Positions 44,146-51,769 of a DNA stretch of 61,114 bases are shown here, piece by piece (position 1 is the stretch's first letter; the number at the start of each line of letters is the position of its first letter). Under the pieces are notes generated by a model that worked only from the letters and a program-made list of their open reading frames with translations, was not told where the DNA came from and searched no databases. The stretch is from an uncultured Rhodospirillales bacterium (GTDB taxonomy: Bacteria > Pseudomonadota > Alphaproteobacteria > Acetobacterales > Acetobacteraceae). The stretch lies in NCBI GenBank assembly GCA_903845065.1, contig CAIMWH010000193.1, positions 1 to 61,114 of the forward strand. The letters run 5' to 3'. A program made the position numbers and the translations under genes.

Positions 44146-44552
44146 GCGAAGTGCATCAGCGGCTGGCCGGCTTCGACCTCGCTGCCGGACGCAATGAGGA
44201 CGGCGGTTACAATGCCGCTGCGTTCGGCGCGGACGGTGTTGAACACCTTCATCGCTTCGATCAAGCACAGGATGTCGCCGGCCGCGACGGTGGTGCCGGG
44301 TTGCACGAAGGGCGCGGCGCCGGGGGCCGGCTGGAGATGGATCACGCCGGACAGCGGGGCGTGCAGGTGGGTGCTTTCTGCGGTAGCGGCAACCGCGACC
44401 GGGCGCGGCCGGGGGGGCGCGATGGGCGTGCCCGCCACCGTGGACGCCCGCCGCGACAGCCGCAGGGTCCAGCCTTTCTCGCTGACCTCCATCTCCGACA
44501 GATCGGAGGCGGCCATCGTGTCGATCAGAGCCTTGATGTGGTCCAGGTCCAT
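44142..44552 (-). CDS. accB: Biotin carboxyl carrier protein (AccB-like)
   Basis: A 136-residue carrier. Helical N-terminus, Pro/Ala linker (TPIAPPRPRPVAVAATA) and a biotinyl barrel with the intact site CLIEAMKVFNTV (K102). First gene of the carboxylase/oxoprolinase operon; only about 13 bases separate the predicted start of transcription from the ATG, so the leader is short. It is the only carrier here that can hold biotin. Confidence 0.94.
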   Translation of the reverse strand: MDLDHIKALIDTMAASDLSEMEVSEKGWTLRLSRRASTVAGTPIAPPRPRPVAVAATAESTHLHAPLSGVIHLQPAPGAAPFVQPGTTVAAGDILCLIEAMKVFNTVRAERSGIVTAVLIASGSEVEAGQPLMHFA

Positions 44553-44570
44553 GCGCCCTCGCTAGCCCCG

Positions 44571-44636
44571 GACGCTATCGGGCGGCCGTGCGCGGCGCCA
44601 AGACTGAATGTCTCTGTCGCTATAAGGGGGGCTTAT
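44571..44636 (-). promoter_or_regulatory. Promoter module B (LysR box + core) for the accBC-pxp operon
   Basis: Minus strand: ATAAGCCCCCCTTAT (44636-44622), 17 bases, GTCTTGGCGC (44604-44595), 15 bases, GATAGCGTC (44579-44571). Every spaced element matches module A, although the spacer sequences differ. The box overlaps the TAA stop of the lysR gene at 44633. Confidence 0.7.
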
Positions 44637-45550
44637 GACGGGGCGAGAAGGTTCCCGGGCAGGCCGGCCACCAGTTCGAGCAGGATGTCACGGATGGCCC
44701 GCGCCGGCTCGGACAGCGGCAGGTGGTCGGACTCGCAAAGTGCCAACGGCGCGGAGATGATGGGCTCGACAATGCGGCACTGCCAGGCACCGCAGGAGGC
44801 GACGATCTGCCGGGCCATGGATTCCGGCAGGATGGTGGCGCCCAGACCTTCGGCGATGACGGCGGTGAGGGTGCTGGCCGATTCCACCTCGGCCACCACG
44901 CGCGGCGCCATGCCGGCGCCGGCGAACGCTTCGTCCACCATGCGGCGCACCACGTTGTAGGGGCGGGCGAGATAGAGATCGATCTCGCCGAGCAGGCGCA
45001 GCGGCACCTCGGCGGGCAAAGCGGGCATGGCGTCCGGGCCGACCAGGAAAAGCTGCTCCTTCAACAGCGGCGTGAAGGCCAGGCCATGCACGGTGGTGTT
45101 CCCGCCGTAGAGCACCGCGAGGTCCATCCGCCCGTTCATGATGAGTTCGGACAAGGTGGAGCCGTAGGTCTCGTTCAAATACAGCAGGATACCGGGGTGG
45201 CGCGCCCGCACCGTGCGCAGCAGCGGCAAGGCGAGCCCGGCGGCGGCGGTGCCGGGGGCGAGGCCGACCGAGACGGCGCCCGAGAGCCCTTGATGCGCCG
45301 CCATCATGTCCACGCGCGCCTGTTCGCATTGGCGCAGGATGAGTTGGGCGTGGCGATACAGCACCCGCCCGGCCTCGGTGGGCGTCACGCCGCGTTTGGT
45401 GCGCAACAGGAGTTGCTGGCGCACCTCGCCTTCCAGGGTGGCAAGCTGCTGGCTGAGGGCGGGTTGGGCGACATGGAGGATGTCGGCGGCCTGGGTGAGG
45501 CTGCCGATATCGACGATCTTCACGAAATACTGCAATCGGCGGAGGTTCAT
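44633..45550 (-). CDS. LysR-family regulator, Nac-like
   Basis: LTTR of 305 residues. The first 70 residues (MNLRRLQYFVKIVDIGSLTQ..., ...QPALSQQLATLEGEV, LLLRTKRGVTPTEAG) are very close to the nitrogen-assimilation control protein Nac as I remember it. The effector region has VSVGLAPGTAAAGLALPLLRTVRARHPGILLYLNE. Nac recognises ATA-N9-TAT, the same box found on both sides of this gene (modules B and C). The start at 45550 is set by the family N-terminus. It probably controls the carboxylase operon, the divergent aminotransferase and the amino-acid ABC operon. Confidence 0.95.
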   Translation of the reverse strand: MNLRRLQYFVKIVDIGSLTQAADILHVAQPALSQQLATLEGEVRQQLLLRTKRGVTPTEAGRVLYRHAQLILRQCEQARVDMMAAHQGLSGAVSVGLAPGTAAAGLALPLLRTVRARHPGILLYLNETYGSTLSELIMNGRMDLAVLYGGNTTVHGLAFTPLLKEQLFLVGPDAMPALPAEVPLRLLGEIDLYLARPYNVVRRMVDEAFAGAGMAPRVVAEVESASTLTAVIAEGLGATILPESMARQIVASCGAWQCRIVEPIISAPLALCESDHLPLSEPARAIRDILLELVAGLPGNLLAPS

Positions 45551-45562
45551 GGCGGAATATCC

Positions 45563-45628
45563 ATAAGACTTGCCTATTTGGGCAGAGCCAAGGCGTCTTG
45601 GCCACGGGAAGAATGGCCTCCTAGCCTG
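45563..45628 (+). promoter_or_regulatory. Promoter module C (LysR box + core) for the aminotransferase gene
   Basis: ATAAGACTTGCCTAT (45563-45577), 17 bases, GTCTTGG (45595-45601), 18 bases, then CCTAGCCTG (45620-45628) in the place of GATAGCGTC. GTCTTGG overlaps an inverted repeat GCCAAG-GCGT-CTTGGC (45587-45602). The box lies 12 bases from the divergent lysR start, so it could also serve autoregulation. Confidence 0.65.
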
Positions 45629-45659
45629 CACGCTCCATCAAGCCGAGGTCAGGCATACC

Positions 45660-46874
45660 GTGAACACGTCCCGGATCGCGTCGCGCATCAGGCGCATCAA
45701 GCCCTCCCCCAGCACGGCCGCGGCGGACCGCGCCAATGAGTTGCGGCGGCAGGGCAAAATGATCGTCAATCTGGTGGTCGGCGAGCCCGATTTCGATACC
45801 CCCGTCAGTATCCGCCAGGCCGCCGCGCGGGCGATCGAGGCGGGCGCGACCCGCTACACGCCCAACGCCGGCACGCTCGAACTGCGTCAGGCCATTGCGG
45901 CCAAGCTCCTGCGCGAAAACGGGCTTACCTACACGCCGGCCGAAATCATCGCCACCAACGGGGCCAAGAGCGCCATCTACAACGCCCTCGCCGCCACCAT
46001 CGAGGCCGGTGACGAGGTCATCATCCCGGCCCCCTACTGGGTTTCCTACACCGACATGGTGCTGGCCAACGAGGGCACGCCGATCACCGTGGCCTGCCCG
46101 GAAAGCCAGGGGTTCAAGCTGACCCCGGCCCAGTTGGAAGCCGCCATCACGCCGCAAACCCGCTGGCTGATGCTGAACTCGCCCTCCAACCCCACCGGCG
46201 CCACTTACAGCGCGGCCGAATATCGCAGGCTTGCCGATGTGCTGGCGGACCATCCGCATGTGATGGTGATGACCGACGATATCTACGAGCACATCCGCTT
46301 CGATGGGCAGCCGGTGGTGCATCTGCTTGTCGCGGCGCCCGAACTGCGCGACCGCACGCTGGCGATCAACGGCGTGTCGAAAACCTACGCCATGACCGGC
46401 TGGCGCATCGGCTGGATTGCCGGGCCGCGCGATATCATCGGCGCCGTCGACACGCTGCTGTCGCAGGCGGCGGGGAATTGCTGCGCGGTGAGCCAGGCGG
46501 CCGCCGCCGCCGCGCTGAATGGCGACCAGTCCTTCGTGGCCGAGAGCGTTGCCATCTACAAGCAGCGGCGGGACCGCATGGCGCAGCGCATCAACGCCAT
46601 TCCCGGCCTGTCCTGCGCCATGCCAGAGGGGGCGTTCTATCTCTACGTCAACTGCGCCGGCGTGATCGGCCGCCGCACGCCCGAAGGCAAGCTGCTGGAA
46701 ACGGACGGCGACGTGGTGATGTACCTGCTCGAACACGCCGGCGTGGCTGTGGTGGCCGGCACCGCCTACGGCCTTTCGCCGTATTTCCGGCTGTCGATCG
46801 CCACCGCCATCGATATCCTGATGGACGGTGCCGATCGCATAGCCCAGTCGGTGGCGGAGCTCAGCCAGGGATGA
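45660..46874 (+). CDS. Class I/II pyridoxal-phosphate aminotransferase (aspartate-type)
   Basis: Aminotransferase of 404 residues. LVVGEPDFDTP, RYTPNAGTLELRQAIAAKL, LNSPSNPTGATYS, DDIYEHIRFDG and the PLP lysine K241 in NGVSKTYAMTGWRIGW identify the aspartate aminotransferase (subgroup I-gamma-like) family. Start is GTG at 45660, with GAGG about 9 bases upstream; the frame runs further back through the promoter and is not coding there. A second enzyme of the same family is encoded at 59620. The 3' end overlaps the convergent lyase gene by 14 bases. Keto-acid partner unknown. Confidence 0.94.
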   Translation: MNTSRIASRIRRIKPSPSTAAADRANELRRQGKMIVNLVVGEPDFDTPVSIRQAAARAIEAGATRYTPNAGTLELRQAIAAKLLRENGLTYTPAEIIATNGAKSAIYNALAATIEAGDEVIIPAPYWVSYTDMVLANEGTPITVACPESQGFKLTPAQLEAAITPQTRWLMLNSPSNPTGATYSAAEYRRLADVLADHPHVMVMTDDIYEHIRFDGQPVVHLLVAAPELRDRTLAINGVSKTYAMTGWRIGWIAGPRDIIGAVDTLLSQAAGNCCAVSQAAAAAALNGDQSFVAESVAIYKQRRDRMAQRINAIPGLSCAMPEGAFYLYVNCAGVIGRRTPEGKLLETDGDVVMYLLEHAGVAVVAGTAYGLSPYFRLSIATAIDILMDGADRIAQSVAELSQG

Positions 46875-47724
46875 TAAAGCGCTTGGCCTCGGTGTCGTAG
46901 TCGCCATAGCCCATGGTGGCGCGGAACTCGGCGTGCGGCAGTGCGCTGGCGGCTTCGGGCAGCCCGGCCACCATGGCGGCGAGACCGGCCTTGATCCCGG
47001 CCGCCATCGGCGACAGCAAGCCGGTGGGGTAGGTGCCGATCTTCAGGCCGAGGGCGGCGGCCTGCTCGTTGTTCGGCGTGGCGCGCGGGGCGCCGGGCGA
47101 CAGCACCGAGAAGGACGGGCGGCCTTTGGCGGCGGCCACGGCACGGCGGATTTCCTCGTCGGTTTCGGGCGAGTCGAGGAACAGGATGTCCGCGCCTTCA
47201 TCGACATACATCGCGATGCGGGCCTCGGCTTCCTCGAACCCCTGGGTGGGGCGGCAGTCGGTGCGGGCGAGCACCAGGATGCCGGAATCCTTGGCGGCTT
47301 CCACGGCGGCGCGGATTTTCATGCGCGCCTCTTCGCGGGTGAGGCAGGGCTTGCCGGCGGCGGTGAGTGCGCGCGGGGTGATCTTGTCCTCGATCAGCAC
47401 GGCGGCGGCGCCGGCGCGGCCATAGGCGCGCACGGTGCGCTGCACGTTCATCGCATTGCCGTAGCCGTGGTCACCGTCGGCCAGCACCAGGGTGTCCGGC
47501 GCGGCGGAATGCACCATGTTAAACGAGTCGAACATCTCGCCGAACGACACCAGGTCGAGATCCGGGCCGCCGAGGCGGCTGGCGGCCACGCAGGAGCCGG
47601 ACAGGAAGGCGGTCTTGAAACCGGCGGCGGCGGCGAGCTTGGCGCTCAGCCCGTCCCACACGGCGGGCATCACGACGAAGTCGGGCTGTGCCAGCAGGGC
47701 ACGCAGGCGATCGGGAGGGGTCAT
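46861..47724 (-). CDS. Isocitrate lyase/PEP mutase-family protein
   Basis: TIM-barrel protein of 287 residues. FVVMPAVWDGLSAKLAAAAGFKTAFLSG, the metal loop LADGDHGYGNAMNVQRTV, AAAVLIEDK, and ILVLARTDCR are present. The usual catalytic loop with a KxCGH cysteine is replaced by ITPRALTAAGKPCLT, so it is neither isocitrate lyase nor methylisocitrate lyase; oxaloacetate decarboxylase or 2,3-dimethylmalate lyase-like activity is possible. It follows the HpcH/HpaI aldolase gene by 60 bases. Confidence 0.92.
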   Translation of the reverse strand: MTPPDRLRALLAQPDFVVMPAVWDGLSAKLAAAAGFKTAFLSGSCVAASRLGGPDLDLVSFGEMFDSFNMVHSAAPDTLVLADGDHGYGNAMNVQRTVRAYGRAGAAAVLIEDKITPRALTAAGKPCLTREEARMKIRAAVEAAKDSGILVLARTDCRPTQGFEEAEARIAMYVDEGADILFLDSPETDEEIRRAVAAAKGRPSFSVLSPGAPRATPNNEQAAALGLKIGTYPTGLLSPMAAGIKAGLAAMVAGLPEAASALPHAEFRATMGYGDYDTEAKRFIIPG

Positions 47725-47784
47725 GGAAGGTCCTCAGGGATGTTGGTGGCAGCGACGTAACAGGAGGCGGAATGGCCCTGGATG

Positions 47785-48495
47785 CTAGCCACCCCGCGGG
47801 GTCGACAGCCTGCGCAGCTCGCGCAGACCCTCGCGCAGGAACGGGTCGGAATGGACGTAGAAGAACTGCACCCCCGCCTCAACCCAGCGCGCCATCTCAT
47901 GCTTGAACACCAGCGTCCCGGCGATCTTGCCGGCGGCGCGGATTTTCGCCACCGCGGCGGCCACCGCATCCTGCACCGGCTGCGGGCGTTCCTCGCCGTA
48001 GGGCACGCTGGGCAGGTAGCCCATCGACTGCGAAAGATCGCCCGGCCCGATGAACAGCACGTCCACGCCGTCCACCGCGCAGATTTCGTCAAGGTTGGCG
48101 ATCGCGGTGAGCGTCTCGATCATGCAGATCACCAGGCGTTTCTCGTGGTCCGCGGGGCAGGCGTAGCGCACGGTTTCGACGATGGTGCGCGCCTGCTCGG
48201 CGGTTTCCACCATCGGCACCATCAAGCCGTCGGCGCCACCATTGAGGTAGCGGATCATGGTGGAGCGCTGGTGGCTGTCCGGCCGGACGATCGCCGCGCC
48301 GCCACCGCTGCGGGTGGCAACGCCCATGACGCGCATGTCCTCGTAGCTGCCGCTGCCATGCTCTCCATCGAGGAACACCGCGTCGGCACCCAGTTCGCAC
48401 AGCCGGGCGACCAGGCCCGAGGAGACGTGGTGTGCGTTGACCATCAGCAGGTTCTCGCCGGCCGCGAGGCGGGAGCGCAGGGTGTCGCCGATCAT
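47785..48495 (-). CDS. HpcH/HpaI aldolase-family protein
   Basis: Class II pyruvate/ketoacid aldolase family, 236 residues. DAVFLDGEHGSGSYEDMR, catalytic-type Arg in AAIVRPDSHQR, GADGLMVPMVETAEQAR, metal-ligand Glu in ICMIETLTAIANLDEI and IGPGDLSQSMGY. It cleaves 4-hydroxy-2-keto acids. With the adjacent lyase-type gene it forms a two-gene C-C bond cleaving set, divergent from a LysR gene. A GGAG lies ahead of the start. Confidence 0.93.
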   Translation of the reverse strand: MIGDTLRSRLAAGENLLMVNAHHVSSGLVARLCELGADAVFLDGEHGSGSYEDMRVMGVATRSGGGAAIVRPDSHQRSTMIRYLNGGADGLMVPMVETAEQARTIVETVRYACPADHEKRLVICMIETLTAIANLDEICAVDGVDVLFIGPGDLSQSMGYLPSVPYGEERPQPVQDAVAAAVAKIRAAGKIAGTLVFKHEMARWVEAGVQFFYVHSDPFLREGLRELRRLSTPRGG

Positions 48496-48560
48496 GGGGG
48501 GTTCTCCGAGTGATGAGGCGGCGTGGTATAGGAGCGGCCGTGCTGCTGTGAAAGCCTGTC

Positions 48561-49496
48561 GTGCTCAGTCCGCGGAAGATCCAATATTTCCTCAAGGTGG
48601 TGGATTGCGGCGCCTTCGCCAAGGCGGCCGCCGATCTCGGCGTGAGCCAGCCCACGTTGAGCCAGCAGGTCGCCGCATTGGAGGCGTATCTCGGCCGCCG
48701 CCTGCTGGTGCGCAGCGTGCACGGGGTGAGCGTCACCGAGGCCGGACGCGCCTTCTATCGCCACGCCCAGGGACTGGCCAAGCAGTTCGCCACCGCCGAG
48801 GCCGAGGTGAAGCGGATCGAGGAGGCGAGCGGTGGCCAGATCGCCCTCGGCCTCGCCACCTGCGGCGCGGCGGCAACCTTGGCATTGCCGATCCTGGAGC
48901 GGGTGCTGGCGGAGCGGCCGGGGTTCCGGTTGCGGATATTCGACAACTTCCTCGGCTCCCTCGGCGACAGCATCATGAACGGACGCATCGACCTCGCACT
49001 GGCCTATGGCGCCGGCTCGACGCGCGGCGTCCGGCGGCACGCGTTGTTCGTCGAGGAGTTGTTCCTGCTGGCGCCGCCGTGCCGTGCGCTGGCGGCGGGG
49101 GCCGACGGGGTGGTGGATATCGCGGCGCTGCGCGACGTTCCGCTGGTGATGCCGAGCGCGGTGCATTTCCTGCGTCCGGTGATCGAGCAGGCCTGCGCCG
49201 CGGCCGGTTTCCGGCCGCGCGTGGTGGCCGAGATCGACTCGCTCGCCGGGCTGCTCGGCGCGCTCGACAACAACGCAGGGCTAGCCATCCTGCCGCGCGC
49301 CGCATTGGAGCCTGGCGAGGAGGCGCGGCTGGCGATCCATCGCATCGGGCCGCAGCGCATCGAGGCCACGGTGTCGCTCTGCACCTCGGCCGACCTGCCG
49401 ATGACCGCCTCGATCGAGGCGCTGGCGGCGATGATCACCTCCCTCACGCAGGAGCGGCTGGCGGTGGGCGCCTGGGCGGGGGTGCGGGCGGCGTGA
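48561..49496 (+). CDS. LysR-family regulator (second Nac-like paralogue)
   Basis: LTTR of 311 residues from a GTG start. HTH region LSPRKIQYFLKVVDCGAFAKAAADLGVSQPTLSQQVAALEAYLGRRLLVRSVHGVSVTEAG; effector domain with IALGLATCGAAATLALPILERVLAERPGFRLRIFDN. It diverges from the HpcH/HpaI and ICL-like genes and probably controls them. The last 53 bases overlap the convergent lysR gene. Confidence 0.94.
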   Translation: MLSPRKIQYFLKVVDCGAFAKAAADLGVSQPTLSQQVAALEAYLGRRLLVRSVHGVSVTEAGRAFYRHAQGLAKQFATAEAEVKRIEEASGGQIALGLATCGAAATLALPILERVLAERPGFRLRIFDNFLGSLGDSIMNGRIDLALAYGAGSTRGVRRHALFVEELFLLAPPCRALAAGADGVVDIAALRDVPLVMPSAVHFLRPVIEQACAAAGFRPRVVAEIDSLAGLLGALDNNAGLAILPRAALEPGEEARLAIHRIGPQRIEATVSLCTSADLPMTASIEALAAMITSLTQERLAVGAWAGVRAA

Positions 49497-50388
49497 GCGG
49501 CGTGCGATCGGCGAGGTCGCAGGCGAGTCGGTAGACGGCGCGGCCAGCTTCGGAATCCATTTCCTCGGCCGGGGTGCAGAGGGTGAGCGCGGCGCGCGTG
49601 GTGGTGGCGCCGAACGGGCGCATGGCGAGCGGCGCCTGTTCGCCCAGCGTGACAGCCACCGAGCGCGGCAGGATGGTGGCGCCAAGGCCGCGCAGCACAG
49701 CGGCCGAAAGGGTCTGGAACGACTCGATTTCGGCCAGGATATGCGGCTGGCTGTGCTGGCGGGCGAACACCGCATCGATCACCTGTCGCAGCGCATTCGC
49801 CGTGCCGGGCAGCAGCAGCGGCACAGTGTCGAGCGGACGGGCGGCGCGGGGACGGGTGCTGAACAGCGCATCGGCGCGGCCGACCAGGCAGAGCCGTTCG
49901 TCAGTCACCGGGCGGTAGTGCAACCCGGTGCGGGGCACGATTTCGTAGAGGAATGCCATATCGACGCGGCCAAGCAGCAGGTCGGCGGCCAGCACGCCCT
50001 CGAAGTTCTCGTTGATGTGGAGGATCACGTCTGGGTAGCGCGCCCGCACCTCCGCCAGCAACGGCTGCACCAGGAAGCGGGCGTGGCTGTGCGGCGCCAC
50101 GCCGACGGTGACGCGCCCGGCCGGCGCACCGGCCAGCACCTTCACCTCCGCCCGCGCCCGTTCCATCTGGCGCGCGAGCAGCTTGGCATTGCGATACGCC
50201 ACCTGCCCGGCCGCCGTCGGCGTCACGCCGTGCTGCCCGCGCACCAGCAATGGCGCGCCGAAACTCCGCTCCAGCGCCTGCACATGCTGGCTCAGCGCCG
50301 GCTGCGCGATCCCCAGCGCATCGGCGGCACGGGTGATGCTGCCCATGTCGATGATGCGGACGAGGAATTGCAGGCGCTTGAGGTCCAT
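49444..50388 (-). CDS. LysR-family regulator (third Nac-like paralogue)
   Basis: LTTR of 314 residues. HTH region MDLKRLQFLVRIIDMGSITRAADALGIAQPALSQHVQALERSFGAPLLVRGQHGVTPTAAG; effector part VTVGVAPHSHARFLVQPLLAEVRARYPDVILHINE; Pro-rich end (PPAPPPRRPPPAAPA). The start at 50388 has GGAG seven bases upstream; an ATG 12 bases earlier lacks it. It is divergent from the liv operon across a gap containing the ATA-N9-TAT promoter module. Confidence 0.94.
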   Translation of the reverse strand: MDLKRLQFLVRIIDMGSITRAADALGIAQPALSQHVQALERSFGAPLLVRGQHGVTPTAAGQVAYRNAKLLARQMERARAEVKVLAGAPAGRVTVGVAPHSHARFLVQPLLAEVRARYPDVILHINENFEGVLAADLLLGRVDMAFLYEIVPRTGLHYRPVTDERLCLVGRADALFSTRPRAARPLDTVPLLLPGTANALRQVIDAVFARQHSQPHILAEIESFQTLSAAVLRGLGATILPRSVAVTLGEQAPLAMRPFGATTTRAALTLCTPAEEMDSEAGRAVYRLACDLADRTPLTPPAPPPRRPPPAAPA

Positions 50389-50423
50389 GGCCGGCTCCAC
50401 GACAAGGAGAGTGGTGCGATGCA

Positions 50424-50491
50424 GTATAGAGAACCCCTATACCCCAAGACGCAATCAGTCTTGGAACCCCGCCGCGCCGCCCCGTATGAGC
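50424..50491 (+). promoter_or_regulatory. Promoter module D (LysR box + core) for the liv-hyu operon
   Basis: GTATAGAGAACCCCTATAC (50424-50442; perfect GTATAG/CTATAC arms containing ATA-N9-TAT at 50426-50440), 17 bases, GTCTTGG (50458-50464), 18 bases, then CGTATGAGC (50483-50491). GTCTTGG is the right arm of CCAAGAC-N7-GTCTTGG (50444-50464). The box variant differs slightly from A-C, matching the presence of a different LysR gene next door. Confidence 0.65.
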
Positions 50492-50523
50492 GTTGCAACG
50501 GATGAAACAAGGGGATGGCTGAT

Positions 50524-51708
50524 ATGGGTGTTTTCTCGCGGCGTGGTCTTCTTCTTGCCGGCGGCGGTGCCGCCTCCCTGCTCGGACTGCCCGCCACCGC
50601 GCGGGCGCAGTCGGCCATCACCCTCAAGATCGGCCTCGTGGTGCCGCTGAGCGGTCCCTCCGCGCGCTGGGGCGGGTTCGCCTCGCATGGCGCCGAACTG
50701 GCGATGAAGCAGATCAACGCGGCGGGCGGCGTCGGCGGCAAGCCCATCGAACTTCTCAAGGGCGACAGCCAGGGCACCCCGGTCGAGGCCGTCTCGGCGG
50801 CGCGGCGGCTCATCTCGCAGGACGGCGTGAACGTCATCCTCGGTGACATCGCCTCGTCCGCCACCATCGCGCTGCAGCCGGTGGTCGAGGAAGCCAAGGT
50901 GGTGCTGCTCAACGGCGCCTCGTCCAACCCCGACATCACCTACAAGGCCGGCGTCGGCGGCTTTAAATACACATTCCGCTCCTACCCCACCGACGAGTTG
51001 CGCGCCCGCGTCATCCTGCAATACGCCGCCGAGAAGCGCGGCATCACCAAGTATGCGGTGCTCTCCGTCGACAATGATTACGGCCGCGGCGCCATCGCCT
51101 TCTCGAAGAAGTATCTGCCGGAATTCAAGGCGACCATCCTCAGCGAGGACTACTACAAGGACGACGAAACCGATTTCCGCCCCGTCCTGTCGCGCATCAA
51201 GTCCCTCGGCGCGCAGTCCATCCTGATGTATGGGCTGCCCGACACCACCCGCCTCATCGTGCGCCAGATGCTGGAACTCGGCCTCGCCGGCAAGGTGACG
51301 CTGGCCGGCAACGGCGAGTTCACCTACCCCGACACCATCAAGGTTGCACCCTCGGTGCTGAACGGTGCCATCGAGGCCGCCGCCTGGTCGCCGGACCTGG
51401 CGAGCCCGCGGAGTCAGAAATTCGTCGCCGACTACAAGGCGGCCTACGGCACCGAGGTGCCGAACGTGCACTCCTACACCCACTGGGAGGCGCTCTACCT
51501 CCTCGCCGCCGCCGCCAAGGCCGCCACCGGCACCGGGCCGGAGGCCCTGCGCACCGCGCTCGAACAGGTCGACTATGCCGGCGCCACCGGGCGGGTGCAT
51601 TTCGACAGCCACCACCAGGCCGAACTGCCAATGATCATCTACGAAGTCGAGGGCGGCAAAGCCATCGAGAAGGGCGCGTTCACCGCCAAGGTGAACTACC
51701 CGACCTGA
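50524..51708 (+). CDS. Branched-chain-type ABC transporter substrate-binding protein (LivK-like)
   Basis: Periplasmic binding protein of 394 residues (Peripla_BP_6). N-terminal export signal with paired Arg (MGVFSRRGLLLAGGGAASLLGLPATARAQ), then ITLKIGLVVPLSGPSARWGGFASHGAELAMKQINAAGGVGGKPIELLKGDSQGTP. The start at 50524 is preferred since AAGGGG lies 9 bases upstream; an ATG at 50515 abuts that site. Ligand may be a branched amino acid, amide or urea-like solute. Confidence 0.95.
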   Translation: MGVFSRRGLLLAGGGAASLLGLPATARAQSAITLKIGLVVPLSGPSARWGGFASHGAELAMKQINAAGGVGGKPIELLKGDSQGTPVEAVSAARRLISQDGVNVILGDIASSATIALQPVVEEAKVVLLNGASSNPDITYKAGVGGFKYTFRSYPTDELRARVILQYAAEKRGITKYAVLSVDNDYGRGAIAFSKKYLPEFKATILSEDYYKDDETDFRPVLSRIKSLGAQSILMYGLPDTTRLIVRQMLELGLAGKVTLAGNGEFTYPDTIKVAPSVLNGAIEAAAWSPDLASPRSQKFVADYKAAYGTEVPNVHSYTHWEALYLLAAAAKAATGTGPEALRTALEQVDYAGATGRVHFDSHHQAELPMIIYEVEGGKAIEKGAFTAKVNYPT

Positions 51709-51722
51709 TCGCAGTAGGCTGC

Positions 51723-51744
51723 GCCGGGCCCGTGCGGGCCCGGC
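51723..51744 (+). promoter_or_regulatory. Strong intercistronic hairpin between livK-like and livH
   Basis: Perfect 10-bp G/C stem (GCCGGGCCCG at 51723-51732 with CGGGCCCGGC at 51735-51744) and a 2-base centre in the 61-base gap. No T tract. Such hairpins after binding-protein genes often protect upstream mRNA so the binding protein exceeds the membrane parts. Confidence 0.55.
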
Positions 51745-51769
51745 ACCCTGGACCAGAACTGGAACCATC

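Noticed and set aside
45620-45660. Riboswitch or leader peptide ahead of the aminotransferase gene
   Set aside because: The predicted leader is only about 25 bases, too short for a folded aptamer, and no small open frame with its own ribosome site is visible.
48496-48560. A fifth copy of the LysR promoter module before the HpcH/HpaI aldolase gene
   Set aside because: A TATACC core with GGCTTTC at the -35 place can be aligned, but there is no ATA-N9-TAT box 17 bases further upstream, and GTCTTGG is only partly matched.
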